Source: Calonectria ilicicola (Eukaryota; Ascomycota; Sordariomycetes; Hypocreales; Nectriaceae). From it: a stretch of 64,000 bases of DNA. Made by a program: the position numbers and the translations under genes. Positions within the stretch are counted from its first letter, which is position 1. Every line of letters begins with the position of its first letter. A model generated the notes under the pieces. That model did no database searches. It was not told the origin of the DNA and saw only the letters and a list, made by a program, of their open reading frames with translations. The stretch spans positions 4,216,001 to 4,280,000 of the forward strand of contig CP085827.1 of NCBI GenBank assembly GCA_020809705.1. The letters run 5' to 3'. This document shows, piece by piece, positions 22,650-35,768 of this stretch.

Positions 22650-25600
22650 ATGACGCAACCAATTGATATCCCGGTCAAGAGGAGCCGTCTCCAGGCTGCG
22701 ACTCTTGAGAGATCCATCTTCCCGCCAGACGAGGGCCCCTACTTTGGATACATCGAGCTCTTCGGAAGGTGAGCATGAGACATTCTCTCGCCGGCCATAC
22801 TAATAGGATCTAGCGGGCACGTCTACCGCGCTCTGTCATCTGGCTCTGGCAAATATGTCGAGATCGGAGCTGGCTGTTCACTGCCTACCCTGTCCTTTAT
22901 TGTGGAAAAGGATAGGATCTCAAAAAGCATAACGGTTGAGATCACAAGTCTCGCCCTCCAACAAGCTGTTGGCCTTGCCATTAAGCACCCGGCCTCATTT
23001 GCATCCCTGGAACTGGACTTTAACACCATCCTTTCCAAGTATGAACCATTAAAGGCCCGCCTCGCTGAACTACGTGAAAGATATCCCTATGATGATGTGA
23101 CATCTGAAATGCAGCTCCTTGTTGAGGGGCTCCTGCTGGAGCGCGCATTGTATGATGGCATGGACATGGATATTCTCCGCCAGCGCCAAATCCTCTGTGC
23201 CGCACATTTACAAGATATCCACGCACAAAACATCAGCAATGGATTAAACGAGATTGAAGACTGCTTTGATCTTGGCCTCGTTTCAGATAATGATACTGTG
23301 AAATACCTCGAGGCACTCAATCTCAGATATGCCGACCTTGCACGCTCGGGCAATTACGCAGAGCTACGAAATCTCTGCGAACCCAAAGTGCGGTCTGGTG
23401 AGATTGAAATCCAATACGATCAAGCCTTACTCCTTGAGGTGTTAAATAATGGCTACTTGGACGTCTACCTGTACATTTTGGACCTCATCGACCGCACGAA
23501 AAAGCCCAGCATCGAGATCCAGGACTCACAATACCCCGACGTCACGTATGACCCAATGTATGTCGCCATTCGTCTTGGCCAAATTGAGGCAGTTCGGCAC
23601 CTTATTGGAGATGACCACAAAACCTTTGAAGGGTATGTCCAGGACGATTTTGAAGGCCCCCTCGACAAGGACCGCATCTTCACACCTCTTTACGCTGCAA
23701 CGTATTGGCACCAGATGGATATTGCGCGGGAGCTCCTGGAGACGGGGCCTGTCTATTTTGCAGGCATGCCGCAAGCCACGGCGCTGGCTCAGCAGAATGG
23801 GTTGATGGACGTTCTTCAATTATTCATGGGGTATCCGCAGCCATCTACACCTGCAACGTTTGTGTATGACATGCTGCCCCAACCTCCGTCCTCTCAATTC
23901 CAGTTTTCAGTATCTCCAGAGAGCCTGCAATTACCAATTGCCCCTAGTTCAAGCCCCCAAGGGTCAGTCAAGAGTGTTTCGGGCATCACGAATGCCTTGT
24001 CCTGCCTCGATGCCAATGCTTGCTTTCAGCCCGCAAGTTTTGCCTCCACGAGCACCCTTGGACCTTCAGCTCCATCCCCGTCATTCATGCCTCTTGAATT
24101 TCCCACGCCACCCACCCAATCCATTCTGGTGGACCCGGAATTTGGAAACAATTATTTCACAGGGAGTCAGATGTTTGAACCATACACCCCATTCCACGTC
24201 CCGTCAATTCAATACACGAGTACCCACAAGGCCCGCCAGCAGCTTGGCCGTAACTTGTTGCGGAGACTGGAAGGGCGGTGCAATGGACTGAAAGTGCTGT
24301 GTGGCGGTCACCCGACTTCGGCAGCCTATGCCGAGGTGGCAAAATATTTTGGCACAGCCCAGGCTGCCTGGGCGTCAGGAATTGACTGCTTTCGAGACAT
24401 CACAATGAATAGAGCGCCTTCCAATCTTGTAGAAGTCCTTTTGTTTCTTTTTGTTGCTGATGCTTTGGGCTGTCACATCACCCATGCAGGGGAGGATCTA
24501 GAACTCGAGTATGACCCACTGTGCCTTCGTGTTTATCTCGCTAATCAAGATCCAGATTCACCAACGACTTAGGCCGATGGAGAACTCTACTACAAGGCTT
24601 TGAAAAAAGCATGTTTGACGAAATTGTTTGCGCCGTCTGGGGCATCCACTCTGTCCCGATTCTGGATATGCCGGAGGACGACGAATGTGAACTGTATCGT
24701 TTCCAAGAATTGATTCAAAACTTGATATCCGTGGAGAAAATAAACCCACTTAAAACTAGATCGTCAGGTAGTCGTTTACAAACAGTCCAGCAGCAGCTCA
24801 AGAGGCGGAAGTGCAAGACAAGGTGGATGGGGCGAGCAAGCCGGTCGCCAATACAACCTGTGGGCAGTTTCCAGAGCATTGGAAGCGTACTGGGGAGATT
24901 GACACATGATACGGACGAGTTTCATGAAGACGAATTAGACTTGGGAGAGTTCATAGATCTGGATGCGTTGGGAGGCCAAGTTTTTGAAAGCAGGAGAGTG
25001 AAAGTCGATGAAGTGACAGAACGGGCGGTTGAATGGAAGAACGTGCAACCAATTGTGGTGCTTGTGCTGGCATCAGTTGCGTTTTCAATTGCACTGACGG
25101 CCATTTCTGGTAAGCACAGCATTGCGCAACTTGATCACTCAATGGCTAACATGCGCAGTCATCCAAGATGGACCCGAGGAACACAGGAGGAAGAGGCCTT
25201 TTCCACGAGCAGCGCCCGGTTATGGCCGGTCATGTGCTGTCGTGGAAGGGTTCCTCAGCTTCCAGTGCGAAGATAATTTCTACGACTCGGGCATCGACGT
25301 TCAATCCACAAGCGAAGAATGGTCTAGCCCGTACATTGGGGAGATGAAGAAAGCCAGCCAACGCAACTCACGGCTTCGATCGCTGGACCCCGGCGGAGGC
25401 AAATCAGGGCGGCTGATGGCAGCGGCGTCGATGAGTAGTCCCAGGTATGTACACAAGGCGAGATTGCAACGCTAGGGAAAGCAGCTGACAGTGGACGTGG
25501 ACGCAGCGGCTCGTCGTTCATGTCTACCGACTTTTCATCGCCAGACACGGCACGCACAAGGGAGCGGCGGGCCAAGTGTGCATCGTGCCACAAAACCTTC

Positions 25601-25753
25601 TCCAGCATCAGCAACCGCAACAAGCACATGCGCGAGGGCTGTTCAAAAATAGAAAGGACTGGATACAAGTGCGGCAATGAGATGTGCAAGAAGGTGCTCA
25701 CCACCAAGTGGTATCGGGATCGACACGAGCAGACTCGGTGTCGATTCCGTTGA
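22650..25753 (+). CDS. Ankyrin-like protein with possible membrane segment and two C-terminal C2HC zinc fingers, five exons, 966 aa
   Basis: Exons are 22650-22768, 22814-24508, 24556-25109, 25159-25444 and 25507-25753. Joined, they give exactly 967 codons with the stop. The introns are 45-62 bases with GTGAGC, GTATGA, GTAAGC and GTATGT donors. Residues about 235-380 read as degenerate ankyrin repeats (YDPMYVAIRLGQIEAVRHLI, TPLYAATYWHQMDIARELLE). A Ser/Pro-rich linker follows, then a helical domain at about 510-690 of unknown type (LLRRLEGRCNGLKVLCGGHP). Residues about 768-790 form one strongly hydrophobic stretch (PIVVLVLASVAFSIALTAIS) that could span a membrane. The last 60 residues carry two fingers of the form C-x2-C-x12-H-x4-C and C-x4-C-x12-H-x4-C. 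It may be a regulator, possibly membrane-tethered. No target is known. The first intron acceptor was chosen at 22813 because the earlier AG gives a stop. Confidence 0.8.
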
Positions 25754-28237
25754 GGTGCGAGGCGCGGAGCGAGTGCCGCGCCCGATGCCCAAATAAGAAG
25801 GAGTACATAGGGGGTTGACGGCGGCCCAGTCGAATGCCAACACGGCAGGTCGACATGATGGACATGAGACGATATACGGGGGCCGGAGGGCCGGAGGGAT
25901 GACAATTGCAGCCGACGGGAGGCGCAGAAACTAATACTACTACTTAATACTGGAACCCTTGCTCTTCGAAAAATATGGTAGAATTGGGTAGTGATCTCCC
26001 GGCGCCGAAATCGAGTAACCCCCCGCCACGTCTGCGCGCGGCCGCCGAGTCTTGTGGGTGAGATCCACTGTTGAATTTCCCTCTGTGTCCACAGGGCTGC
26101 GTCTGCACCTGGACGCTGGATACGAGCTAAAACAGCGACAATTGTGTTGTTTGCGCTCTCAATTGGCCCTTGAGTCTGTCGCAACTCGAAGCTGGTTGCC
26201 TTGAGGCCCAAAGCTGGCGCATCGGAGAGTAGGCAGATGAGACACACACTCCGCTATCTAGCCCATGTGGCGAGCCATAGGGGCCCATCTTGATCGAGGC
26301 AGAACGGGTGGCTTGTTTTGCCATCGGAGGTGAGGGGGGCGCGCCAGGCGGGGAGCGGGGGGGGAGGCGATTTAGCGGCCTGTTTCAACGGCTGGGGGAC
26401 GATGTGAAGCTACTGGCACTGAGATGTGCAACTATTTACGACATTACGGGGATGGTTATTGATTTGGAATAGACACAAAGATGGAGGGAGGGAGGGCGTA
26501 CGGTATAGGACAGTACATTAGAGTACAGTGCAGTACAGATGAACGCGTCCGGACCACTCCCCGACCATGTGGTGGTGGGAGGATCAAGTGGGAGGATCAA
26601 AGTGCGCCGTACCTTAATCATTGCTTCCCAAGCCCGCGGGGAGTTAGTTGTTGGCCAGTGCTGTTTGGTCGCTGGACGGCCGTGCATGGTTAACCTGCTG
26701 TGCTGTCGCAGCGAAGTGTGCCCTCGGTGGTGCCCCGTGCGGTCGCTTCCAGGGGCGATGGGGCACTGCGCTGCGCTCACGCGGGACTGACTGACTATCT
26801 TGCTGCGCACCGCACCCCATAATTGCCGTGGCTTGTCCGTTGAATGATTTGGATTTATTCTTCTTAGTGTCATGTCGTGTCGTGTAGTGTCGTGTAGTGT
26901 AGTCAGCGTTTGATGCATCATTTTTGTTTTTGCGTCTGCGTCTGACAGCATTGCTCTGAAGCGAGATTTCCATCCCATCCCATCCCATCCCGGATCCCAT
27001 GCCCTCCTCCTCCTCCTCCACCACCGGCGACTTTCTCACCCTTCGGCCTGGCCATGCCCTTTTTGCATGCAATGCACAATATGCGATGCGGTGCAGTGCG
27101 GGCGCGTCAGTGGGCGAGGTGGCTTGTCCGGCCAAAGCCTAGACTGGCAGCGTGCAGGGTGTTCTACCGGGGCTCGGCAGGGGTCTCATAGGGCAGAGTC
27201 CATAGGGCTGAATTGCCTGAGGCAAGGGCCGTGGCTCAGCACGGGGCAGGGCGCCAATCATAGCCGATAATGCTCCACCAGCGTCGATTGATGATTCCCT
27301 TTTCGACAGCAACGGCTCCTGCGAAGCGTGGATCCCAAGCCAGCCTTCGGAGACTTGTGAGGCATGATGGGATGCCCATGCTGGATGCCCATGCTGGACA
27401 CACACGCCATTCGCTTGGCTACTTGGTTTCGTCTGCTTTCGCCGTTGCCAGCTAGACGCCCTTTTGCAAAACACTAGCAAGGGGGCGCAGGGCGGGGGGA
27501 ACATGATGCATCACCACCACCATGACCACCATCATGACTGCGACGCGAGAGTTTTCTCTTGGAGCAGCGACATGCCCCTGCTGACCGCCGCCGAGCAAGC
27601 GCCCACCGCGAGAATCACAGGCCCTTGGCCCCCACCGAGCTGATCGCGACGACATGGATCATGCCTTGTGCACGACCTGCCATTGTCCACGGACAACGCA
27701 GTGAGTGGGCGGTGGGGGCCAGTCACCTTGCTCGCTTGCTTGATGGCCCCCTGCCACTCAATTGTACCCCAGCTCTCAAACGGCCACCCTCCGGCTGCCT
27801 CTGCCTGGCCTGGCCTGATGAGTCGGCAGAAGCATCGCGAGAGGGGAAACAACCCGCGAGCACACACCACCACCCCTACGGATTTCCCGCGATAGAGGCA
27901 CGTACGGAGTTCCGGCACAGTGGTACCGTGCCAGTCATCTTGGATACTGCACTGCGGCCAGGCTCAAGGATACCCACCACCCCCCCTCCACTCTCCTCCA
28001 CCCCTTCGAGAGCCTGCGGATCGTTGAGATATCATTGTCGGGTGTCGTCATTTCACTCATGAACCCCTGTTCGCCAGTAATTTCCATCCCGCGAACACTC
28101 TAAACCTTAAGTTTCCGTCGGCACGCCATTTTCACTGCCTTTGCCTGCGAATATTTGAAGCCATCGTCCCTCCTCACCTCTGCCGCGACATATCTCACAT
28201 CTATCCTGTCTCTACCTGGCCGACATCACCAACCCGC
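25754..28237. other. Gene-free region with short tandem motifs
   Basis: No gene is supported. Small tandem motifs occur: GTCGTGT/GTAGTGT near 26873-26905, CCCAT near 26971-26992 and a near-perfect duplication GATGCCCATGCTGG near 27370-27397. The last few hundred bases are C/T-rich and serve as promoter and leader of the Clr5 gene at 28238. An upstream frame at 28155 overlaps that leader but is not the protein start. Confidence 0.5.
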
Positions 28238-30026
28238 ATGGCCATGGAAGCCACCAGCGTCTTCCCTGCTGTGCGCAACTCAACACCAGGTGACTCTGAC
28301 GACACCGACATCAGTATGCCTCGGTCAATGCCTCGTAAGCGTATCCCCAGCCAGGAGTGGGAGAAGAAGCGCCCCATCATCACCAAGCTGTACCAAGAGG
28401 AAAAGAAGTCTCTCAAGGAGGTCATGGAGATCCTTGAGCGGGAACACCACTTCACAGCAACGTACGTGCCAGCCAGCCAGCTCTCTCCCCAGCTCTCTCA
28501 GCTCATACCCACCCATCATCTCGAGATCAACCTTTCTAACATCATCATCCAGTGTCAAAATGTACAAGTCGAGAATTTGGAAGTGGGGACTCGATAAGAA
28601 GCTCAAGAGTGATGAGGTCCTGGCTATTCTCATCCTTAAGACGGAGCGTGATGCCCAAGGCAAGCCCTCCGAGTTCACAATTCGAGGTCAACCCGTTGAT
28701 CTTGACAACATAAATCGTTATATCCGTCGAAATCCTTCCCTCGTCGCCCGGTTTCGAGCTGGCGAAGTACCCAGCATCCAAACAACCCTCGAAGTTCAAT
28801 GTCACACACCTTCTCCTGCCCAAAGCCCTGCCCCTTCACCAGCTGAGATGAAGCCTGTTGAGCAAGTTCTCAGCTTGTTTACCGACTACGTGGAATCGTG
28901 TTTTGCAAACGGTTGCTGGGACTACGACTACAACTCTTATTGTACGAGCCAGCTGCCCGGAGACCGAAGTGACGAGTTGTTCGAGCGCGTCATGACCAGC
29001 TTTGCCTTGGTGAATCGTTCTATGATGCGAAAAGACGACATTTCCATCAGTGCCATTCTTAACCCGGCATTTGAGTCTCTCAAAGAGATTATTGCCTCCG
29101 AGAGCCCCGTGTTTGTTGCCCGCACAGCCTGCCTCTTGTGGTATCTGGACCGGAATCACAAAAACGATCTTTTACGAATCGTAATGGACTATTTAGCTGG
29201 TCTGGTCCCCATTGTCATTGGCCGTGAAAGCCCAATGGTGCAGATCTGGAGCATTCTGGGCTCGCCGGAATTTACTGAGTACTCGGAACTTGCTTTGCGG
29301 CTTTACTCGACCCTGATACCACTGATGGAAAAGCGAATTGGACCAGCAAACTACCTGACTGCTATTCTGTACGGCGACCACATTGACTGCCTTCTTGGCC
29401 ACGGCCGCTCCTCCGAAGCGCTCGCGGTTGCTACCAGCTACCGTGCTCGAGCTGACGCCACTGGTCTGCAGCACACCTGGCTCATCGAGCTCGCTGTTGC
29501 GCAGACTGCGGTATTATGCAAGGCAAAGGAGGCCGAGGGCAAGTTTGGAGAGGCAATGGAGTGCTTGCAGTCTCTCAACAACGAGTACAATATGGGAGAA
29601 GAGCAACAGGCCGTGGTCAATATCCAACTGGGAAATTACAGCTACCGTGTGGGAGATTATGCCTCAGCTGTTCAACGCTTTCAGGAAGCAACGCGGTTGG
29701 CGGTCGCAAGCGACGGTGATCAGCGCTTACTTCTGACTTGCTTGGCGAACTTGGAGCGTGCCCTCTCCAAAACGGGCCGAGACGTCGAGGCCGCCCGAGC
29801 ACATCAGTATCGCCTCACTCGCCTATCCGAGTTTGCCAGAGAAGCAAGCTCGTTTGCTAACCTCCCCTCCCAGTGGAGGGAGCCATGCCACTCGGAGACT
29901 TCTGCCGCGACAGCCAGCCCCATTGATGAGTCTTGCGAGAGCGCCATGGAGATGCCCGATTGGCTCTGGGCCACTCCCGACGTGGCACAGGTGCCGAGCG
30001 CGCTCCCCGTGATGGGCATGACATGA
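28238..30026 (+). CDS. Clr5-domain protein with TPR-like C-terminal region, two exons, 565 aa
   Basis: Exons are 28238-28461 and 28553-30026. The 91-base intron (donor GTACGT, branch TCTAAC, acceptor CCAG) interrupts the Clr5 domain in phase 2, splitting a Thr codon as AC|T. The domain covers residues about 38-92: WEKKRPIITKLYQEEKKSLK, then KEVMEILEREHHFTAT and KMYKSRIWKWGLDK. A conserved-looking extension follows (SDEV, RDAQGKPSEF), then a helical region with TPR-like pairs such as AEGKFGEAMECLQSL and GDYASAVQRFQEATRLAV. Clr5 was named for a fission-yeast heterochromatin factor. Most filamentous-fungal members are uncharacterised and probably act in the nucleus. The ATG at 28238 follows a C/T-rich leader. 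A second in-frame ATG two codons later is equally possible. It resembles the gene at 43964 beyond the Clr5 domain. Confidence 0.9.
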
Positions 30027-30880
30027 TCCACGCCTGGGTGGTCCAAATAAGTGGCTGCTGACGGCTCGACGAGTTGGGAATATGGGGTATTGGACCAGGG
30101 TCTATTTTTCGGGTGTGTCTTTTTTATACTTGTATTATACCCAAAACGGCTTCATTTTTCACGAATATTACGACGTAGGGGTGTTAACGGACGCGAATAT
30201 ATGGCCTGTTGCATACATAAGCACAGGTCCGCAGCATTTGGTGGTGGCGCACGACTGAAATTGGTTGGGTCATTTTGAGCGTTGCCCTCTGGGGCCAATG
30301 GAGCATTGCAAAGGCGAGATAGCAGCCTTCCAGAAGAATGCGCTGACGGGAGGGAATTATATTCTTAGAAAATTTAATGCATTTTTTGAAGAAAGCCACA
30401 GAGTCGCGAGTGTGTAACACGATGGTATCCATGGGTTGCAGCTGACAATGACTGCAGCGGCGTCTATGGCAGCGGCGTACTTGCATCTGCGACATAGATC
30501 TCCTATCTCCGGATGACGTGGCTTCCGAGGGGCGAGAACATTATATGGTCTGTTTAGGCGAAAATTAGACGCCATGATATGTCAGTCGGTGAGAGGCGTC
30601 TTATGTGTCATGCCCTGACAGCAGCATCTTGCCTCTGCTTACCTGATTGCGCCATTGAAATGTACGCAAGAAATTAGTCGAGCGGACGTGCAGAACTAGC
30701 GGCAATTGTGGAGAGCAACTGTGCTATGTGAAACATCTTGTGGCAACAGTGGGTGTGCGATCAGAGGGCCTGGAAACCAACTCCTTTGGAGATGATTGCA
30801 GTCGGAAGGAGAAAATCCCGAGTCATTCATATTTTTAGCTGCTGCATGATTAGATCTATGGGAATAGCTGGTTGCTACCC

Positions 30881-30899
30881 GATGATGATGATGATGATG
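30881..30899. repeat. (GAT)6 microsatellite
   Basis: Six perfect GAT triplets in non-coding sequence. Confidence 0.9.
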
Positions 30900-33800
30900 T
30901 TTTGAAAAAGAAGAAAACAATGGCTACCACTGTCAAGAGGGGGTTGGACCAAAGTCCCATTGTGAACACCTTCTTGGCTTTGACTCGTGGCCATGATGTA
31001 CTATTTTCTTCTAGGAACCAAAGACATCTGACGCTAAAGCGGGTGGAAGATAGAAAAGCCGACTTTGAAGAAGTGGTGATTAAGTATATGACCACCTGAT
31101 TTGAGTAACCTTGAGTTTCCGTATGCTTAACTCTGAATGTGTCGCTGACTAAGAGGCACATGGTCTTTCGAGAAATTTAAACTTGCAAGTTATACGATTA
31201 ATGTTTGTCGAATGTACTGGAGTAACAAGCAAGATTTACTTGATTGACCGAGGGCTGATGATGTCTTTTGTGTCACCAAGTCCCCGCGCCATGAATACAT
31301 TGCTGTGATATGATCTGGCATTAGATATGAGTGAGGTAATTTACTATTTTGAAGCTATAAAACATGGCGAGATCACAAATACCGAGCGTCTATAGGATCC
31401 AACGTCGTGGCCTTGGCTGAATGGAGGTAGGGACCGGCGTCTAAAGTTAATAGAGCAATGATGCGACAGGGAAAGATGCTGAGTATCAATGCCGATATGA
31501 AAATACGGTGTGTTATTTTCATGACTACCCAATCATGATCAATATATACATTGCATGCCGTGGAAGGTTGTTCAACGTCACAGACAACAGACTGGTGACT
31601 CAGACCACAGGCAGTAGCAAGGACTACGAACCCGCTGAGTCACAGGCCCAGTAGTTATGGGTATTTTAAGATATTGGGTTAAAACCTCATTGCGTGCGTG
31701 TGGATTACATTTTTGCGGCCTTGCATCAAAAACCTGCTGTCTCAAGCGATCACTGCGTTGTGTAGTCGAGGATGGATCAGCGATGAGTCGATATTGTGGA
31801 AGGTAATTTTTCGGTCGAGAAGCTTTCGCTTCTTTTAGCCCCCATTGTCGCCACCATGCTGCATGTTCTTGGCAATACCGGACTCTCGGTTTCTTTACGT
31901 ATGCTTTGGCCAATTGGGTACCTTCTTCACCCTAGATGATTCTCTTGGCAGTCGGTATTGGCAAGCCACATTCCCCACTCTCAAGCCTTCGAGTCTCGTA
32001 TTAGGGTATATGATAGAAACAATGAGGAGGAATAAAGTGAGGTCTACATTCAATATTCAAAATGGCAGCATTTCTTGGTTATTCTCAGCGCAGTGTTGAG
32101 GTTGACGTTGAAGGTAACCACTCCCGTGCGGGAGGCCTCCCAACATCTGTGGTTTTGATAGAATTCGAGAAACATTTCATGCATCGACTTTCGAGATTTT
32201 CAGTATCAGTATATGATAAAAAAACAGAACCCTGCAACTCCTCAATTGCCTAATATAGCGATGGTGGATATCGGCGTTTACTTGATCTATGCTAGTCTGT
32301 GAAGGGCAATCCATAACGTAAGGTCAAATCCAACAAATAAAAATGCAACAAAGCCTATTGAAAGTGATTTTCAGTGACTAGAAATTATTTGGACACCTTG
32401 GCACGTTTCCGAACTTTACTGGCGGCCCGAATCCTTGGCCAGCTGTCCGTGGCAATCTGTGATCATGTAGGATCTAACGCCACATGATTCTTGCAATAGT
32501 GATCGTGGCCTTTGTAAAGGAACTAGGGAGATTGCCATGTCAAATGCAAATTGAACTTTACTAAGGAGAGGCGTTTGAGAGATTCCTCAAATAAAATACA
32601 AAGCACCTAAAGGGAAGTTGTGACATGCTACTTGGTAGCAGCCAGAGCCTTTCTGGAAGAGAAGACTTGTTTGTAAAATACCCATTGAAAATGACACGGG
32701 CCACAAATATATACTGATTTACAAAGTTGCGGCAACTATATCGGCCTAATTAGTAGCAAGAGTTTGTGTATGTGCACCAACAAGCATGTCTAGCTTGTTT
32801 ATCCTTAATTTCATACGCAATGACAGGTTCAACCCGTCATAACAAGGTTTCGTTTTTAATTAAACAGCAAACTACTATTTATTCCTTACATCGTGTAGCT
32901 AAGTAACTTCCCTTATATTGGTGTACGGCGGAACCGTTCAGCTTGCTGGTGTGGCATTTTGGGAACCATTGAGTAGTGACCTCGGGCAAAACACCGTGAA
33001 TGTATCCATTGATGTGGAATCTAAGTTTATTTTAAAATTATAAACTCAAGATAAAACTGCGGCACTCTATATAGCCGTCCCGGTACTATAACGTTGTATT
33101 GCCCTAATCGGCTGTTGTTCTACTGAGGCTAATATCCACATCGTGATTGTCTAAACAACTTTAACTAGACGGGAGCCATTTACGTGCCAGACATAGACTT
33201 AGAAACCAACTGAGTTAAAGAATACCCGACGTCATTGATCTTGCATTGTCTCGGCGGCCTAATTGCCCTCATCCTTGTCTCATGATCGTCGTCCTGCGCC
33301 CTGCCGCATGCGCCGCATGCCCCACAATCTGCATACAACTCCGTCTCCTTGCGGCGGCCTTTTTTTCTTTTTTAGAGCTAGACTGAGGGCGTCTGCAAGC
33401 CTAGGCTGTGGCTCGCATCACTATTTTCATTTCATTTGTTTTTGAATTGTCAGGATGGTTGAGAGGAGGGAACAAGAGACACTGGTTGGGGGGGCAGGTG
33501 AGCGTGTTCAGCCAGCGCCCCGCAACGGGCGTGCCCGTTCCAGGTCGCTGGTAGACATTGCCAAGGAAGGGATCGTTGCATTCCTTTGAATGCGTAATCT
33601 GATCATGACGCATGCAGGCATGGCTGGGGAGGGGGAAAGGCAGAATCCATAGTTGCAGCTGCAATGCGTGTAAGCCCCCCAGGCCGAAAACGATTAGATG
33701 CACGAGTGCTGCCAATGAGGGACCGAGCCAAGCTGCAGCAATCAGCAGTTAATTGGGCTGCGAAACCGACGACGACGAAAAAAAAAAAGGTTGCCACAAT

Positions 33801-35404
33801 ACGTGGCTTGACTTACGCAACGGAACCCGACCAAGGCTTTCTCGCGATTCCTAATACTCCTTCCATTGTGGTTTTTGTTTTCTGGCCCAAGCTCTTCATG
33901 TCGGCAGCTGAAGAGGAATGATAAGCTTACATTTCGTGTTTCCAGCGGATCCGAGACTGCGTGGCAGTTTTCCTCTGCCCCTCTGCCCCCCTTACCCCCT
34001 TCTTACCAGGTGCATGCAGCGTGCTAGTACATTACGGGTTAATGACGACGTTTGTTCTGCGGAATACTGATTCCAACAAGGAGAGACTGTCTCGTGTCTC
34101 GTGTTGTAGTGGTGGTGGTGGTGGTTGGGGTCTGGATGCCCCGGACTACGGCACAGGGAGACTGAGCTGGTTTCTTCTCTCTCTTGCGATTTGAGACACG
34201 GCCTATTCATCTTGGGGAATGCAAGGCAAGCGCCAGCGGTCGGCATGACTCTCTCTATCGGTTTCTTGCATTTTCGGGGGGGGGCAAAGCATGGCGTTGC
34301 ATTTTCTGGGGTAGCCAATCGCGATGGCGGATGGGCCATGTGGTCGAGGCAGAGGACGAGGAGACGGCGGCGGGTCCGGGGGCCAGCAGGTCCAAGGCGA
34401 GGGCGCTGGCGAGGGCAGGGCAGGCAGATGACGCGATGGGCCGGGTGGCAGGGTGCGCTAGACGGCAGGCAGTGATGTAATGCATGTCACTCGATGCCTC
34501 TGTCCCCGCGTCGTCCTCCCCAAGGTTCGCCAGCGGCGAAAGCATCGCGCTCGCTGTGTGTGTGTGCCGCAAGCAGCGCGAGCCATGGCCGAATCGGGGG
34601 AACCCACACGGAGGCCGGGCGGGGGGAACGGAGCGGTGCTCGGGGTCGGTCGGGCGGTCGGCAGGGGCGGCACTTGCACCCCACAAGCAGGGTCACATGG
34701 GCATGTCTTGTCAGGGCTTTCTCGTTAGCGAGGTCCCAGAAAAAAAAAAAGAGATAGCCGCGGACCTGGCTAAGGCACGCTTTTTTTTTCCCTCTCGCTG
34801 TGGCCGGTCGAGAAATTGGGTTAAGCGGGCGGCGGCGGGTTAGGCTCGGGCTTCTTAGTGGCCGTGTCTGGTGCAGCGGGGATGGTGGAGAGGGCGACGG
34901 CGGGCGAGAAAGAGTGGACTGGGCTAGAATCGAGGGAGGGAGCGACTGTTCTGCAATCGGGCTGGCTGCAGGGATGTGGCAGGCTTTGACATGACAGGTT
35001 GAGGCGCACATCTACCTGAGGCAATGTTGAGCCTGTCTGTGTCTTGTCGTCCCCAATGGGGCCTTGTGCGCGTTGGCCTGGCGTGGAATTGAAATCAATT
35101 CAAATCACCAACCACAGCGGCGCTCCACTTCCCGAAGAGGTAACCCGATGGAATGGCCCCCAGCCCGCCCGTTGGATGCAGAGAGGGCGCCTAGAGCCCG
35201 CGCAGGGATCGTTGGGGTTGGGGTTGCATGTAACCTGTGTTTGAGCCTGTCTGTATAGCACGTTACCTTGCAGCAGACCCAGTCATGGCCGCAACGGGCA
35301 GCTCAGCCCTTTATCTCGAGATAGTCGCTATCTCGCTGTCCCTTTGTGTCTCTGTGCCACTCACTCACTGTAGCTGTAATCGGCGACTAGAGGCGCGCGC
35401 AAGG

Positions 35405-35455
35405 GATTGATTGATTAATTGATTTGATTTGACTTGATTTGACTTGACTTGATCA
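35405..35455. repeat. Degenerate GATT/TTGAC tandem repeat
   Basis: About 50 bases made of GATT and then TTGACTTGATTTGACTTGA-type units. It looks like slippage-derived low-complexity DNA. Confidence 0.7.
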
Positions 35456-35742
35456 GGGGTCACCCTTTACTCCTCACAGACCATGCCAATCTCTTTTGCG
35501 CATTCTCTTCGTGTCAATCCAGCATAGCGTCAACCAAATTAGAGCCCCCCTCCCTCCCCGGACGGGGGACCGTTCTCGAATTTCCCTTGGACCTGAGTCA
35601 CCCACGCAACACGCACAGCGCTTCAAACACGCCACAAGACGCACGACAAAACAGAAAAATAAGGCTAGGTAGACGTGGGCTCACACGCAAGCGCTGGGAT
35701 ACGGGGGACACTGAGCGCTGTGCAATAGGCGGATGGGCACCC

Positions 35743-35768
35743 TGCGTGCGTGCGTACGTACGTACGTT
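35743..35768. repeat. Alternating (GCGT)/(ACGT) repeat
   Basis: GCGT units grade into a self-complementary ACGT run. The strict purine-pyrimidine alternation is the kind of sequence that can adopt Z-DNA or a cruciform in vitro. No function is implied here. Confidence 0.85.

Noticed and set aside
28155..28560. Start of a 623-codon frame overlapping the Clr5 gene
   Set aside because: Upstream of the intron it is in a different frame from the Clr5 domain and translates leader sequence. The spliced model from 28238 recovers the whole domain.
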